Source of the DNA: Bradyrhizobium sp. LLZ17
GTDB taxonomy: Bacteria > Pseudomonadota > Alphaproteobacteria > Rhizobiales > Xanthobacteraceae
DNA: 64,000 nucleotides
Direction: 5' to 3'
Assembly (NCBI RefSeq): GCF_041200145.1
Contig: NZ_CP165734.1
Span: 7,111,001-7,175,000 of the forward strand
Each line of letters opens with the position of its first letter. Position 1 is the stretch's first letter. The translations under genes and the position numbers were made by a program. The notes below the pieces were generated by a model, which made no database searches, had not been told where the DNA came from, and saw only the letters and a program-made list of their open reading frames with translations. Shown here piece after piece: positions 63,959 through 64,000 of the stretch.

Positions 63959-64000
63959 GTTGGCTCCTTATTCGCGTGCGTTGATTCAAGATAGCCGATC

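Overview
The window looks like chromosome of a high-GC alphaproteobacterium, most likely Bradyrhizobium or a close relative. The basis is recognition, not a search: FixJ-type regulators, an ExoF-like exporter, many small rhizobial CxxC proteins and a DUF6894-type remnant. Much of it reads as accessory DNA. It opens with only the 3' half of a tRNA-Lys(CTT), a typical genomic-island attachment footprint.

Layout. 0.1-4.5 kb: tRNA-Lys remnant, then a minus-strand ABC sugar-type importer (Tat-exported binding protein and two permeases, one frameshifted) with no ATPase gene. 5.2-9.4 kb: a cassette between two ~85-bp direct repeats, holding a broken megasynthase-like gene (acetoacetyl-CoA-synthetase-type adenylation domain, carrier domain, GNAT domain) and a divergent cupin gene. 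10.1-13.5 kb: an IS256-type element with a group II intron lodged in its right terminal inverted repeat. 13.5-31 kb: a decay zone of small rhizobial hypotheticals and remnants (DNA ligase, ISL3 and IS3 transposases, an ABC binding protein), interrupted by a three-gene phosphorelay (PAS kinase, FixJ-like regulator, stand-alone receiver) and by an adenylate cyclase next to a formylglycine-generating-enzyme-like domain. 31.6-36.2 kb: a compact envelope operon (coiled-coil protein, TAXI binding protein, VasI-like protein, DsrE-like protein).

37-64 kb is dominated by surface polysaccharide functions: galE, an ExoF/Wza-type export protein, a FAD oxidoreductase plus ATP-grasp pair, and a type I secretion set in which a 1282-residue modular polysaccharide-lyase-like protein is followed by an ABC exporter carrying two tandem inactive C39-like domains and by an HlyD adaptor. 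A second copy of the IS256/group II intron composite comes next. Last come two GT4 glycosyltransferases, a polysaccharide deacetylase, and WbpB/WbpE/WbpD-like enzymes with a phosphoglycosyl transferase. Together these could make a 2,3-diamino-uronic-acid-containing polysaccharide, export it, and trim it outside the cell.

Many genes carry single-base frameshifts, several in homopolymer runs. They may be sequencing errors or true decay, and the sequence alone does not settle this. Starts were chosen from Shine-Dalgarno spacing where possible; GTG and TTG starts are common.
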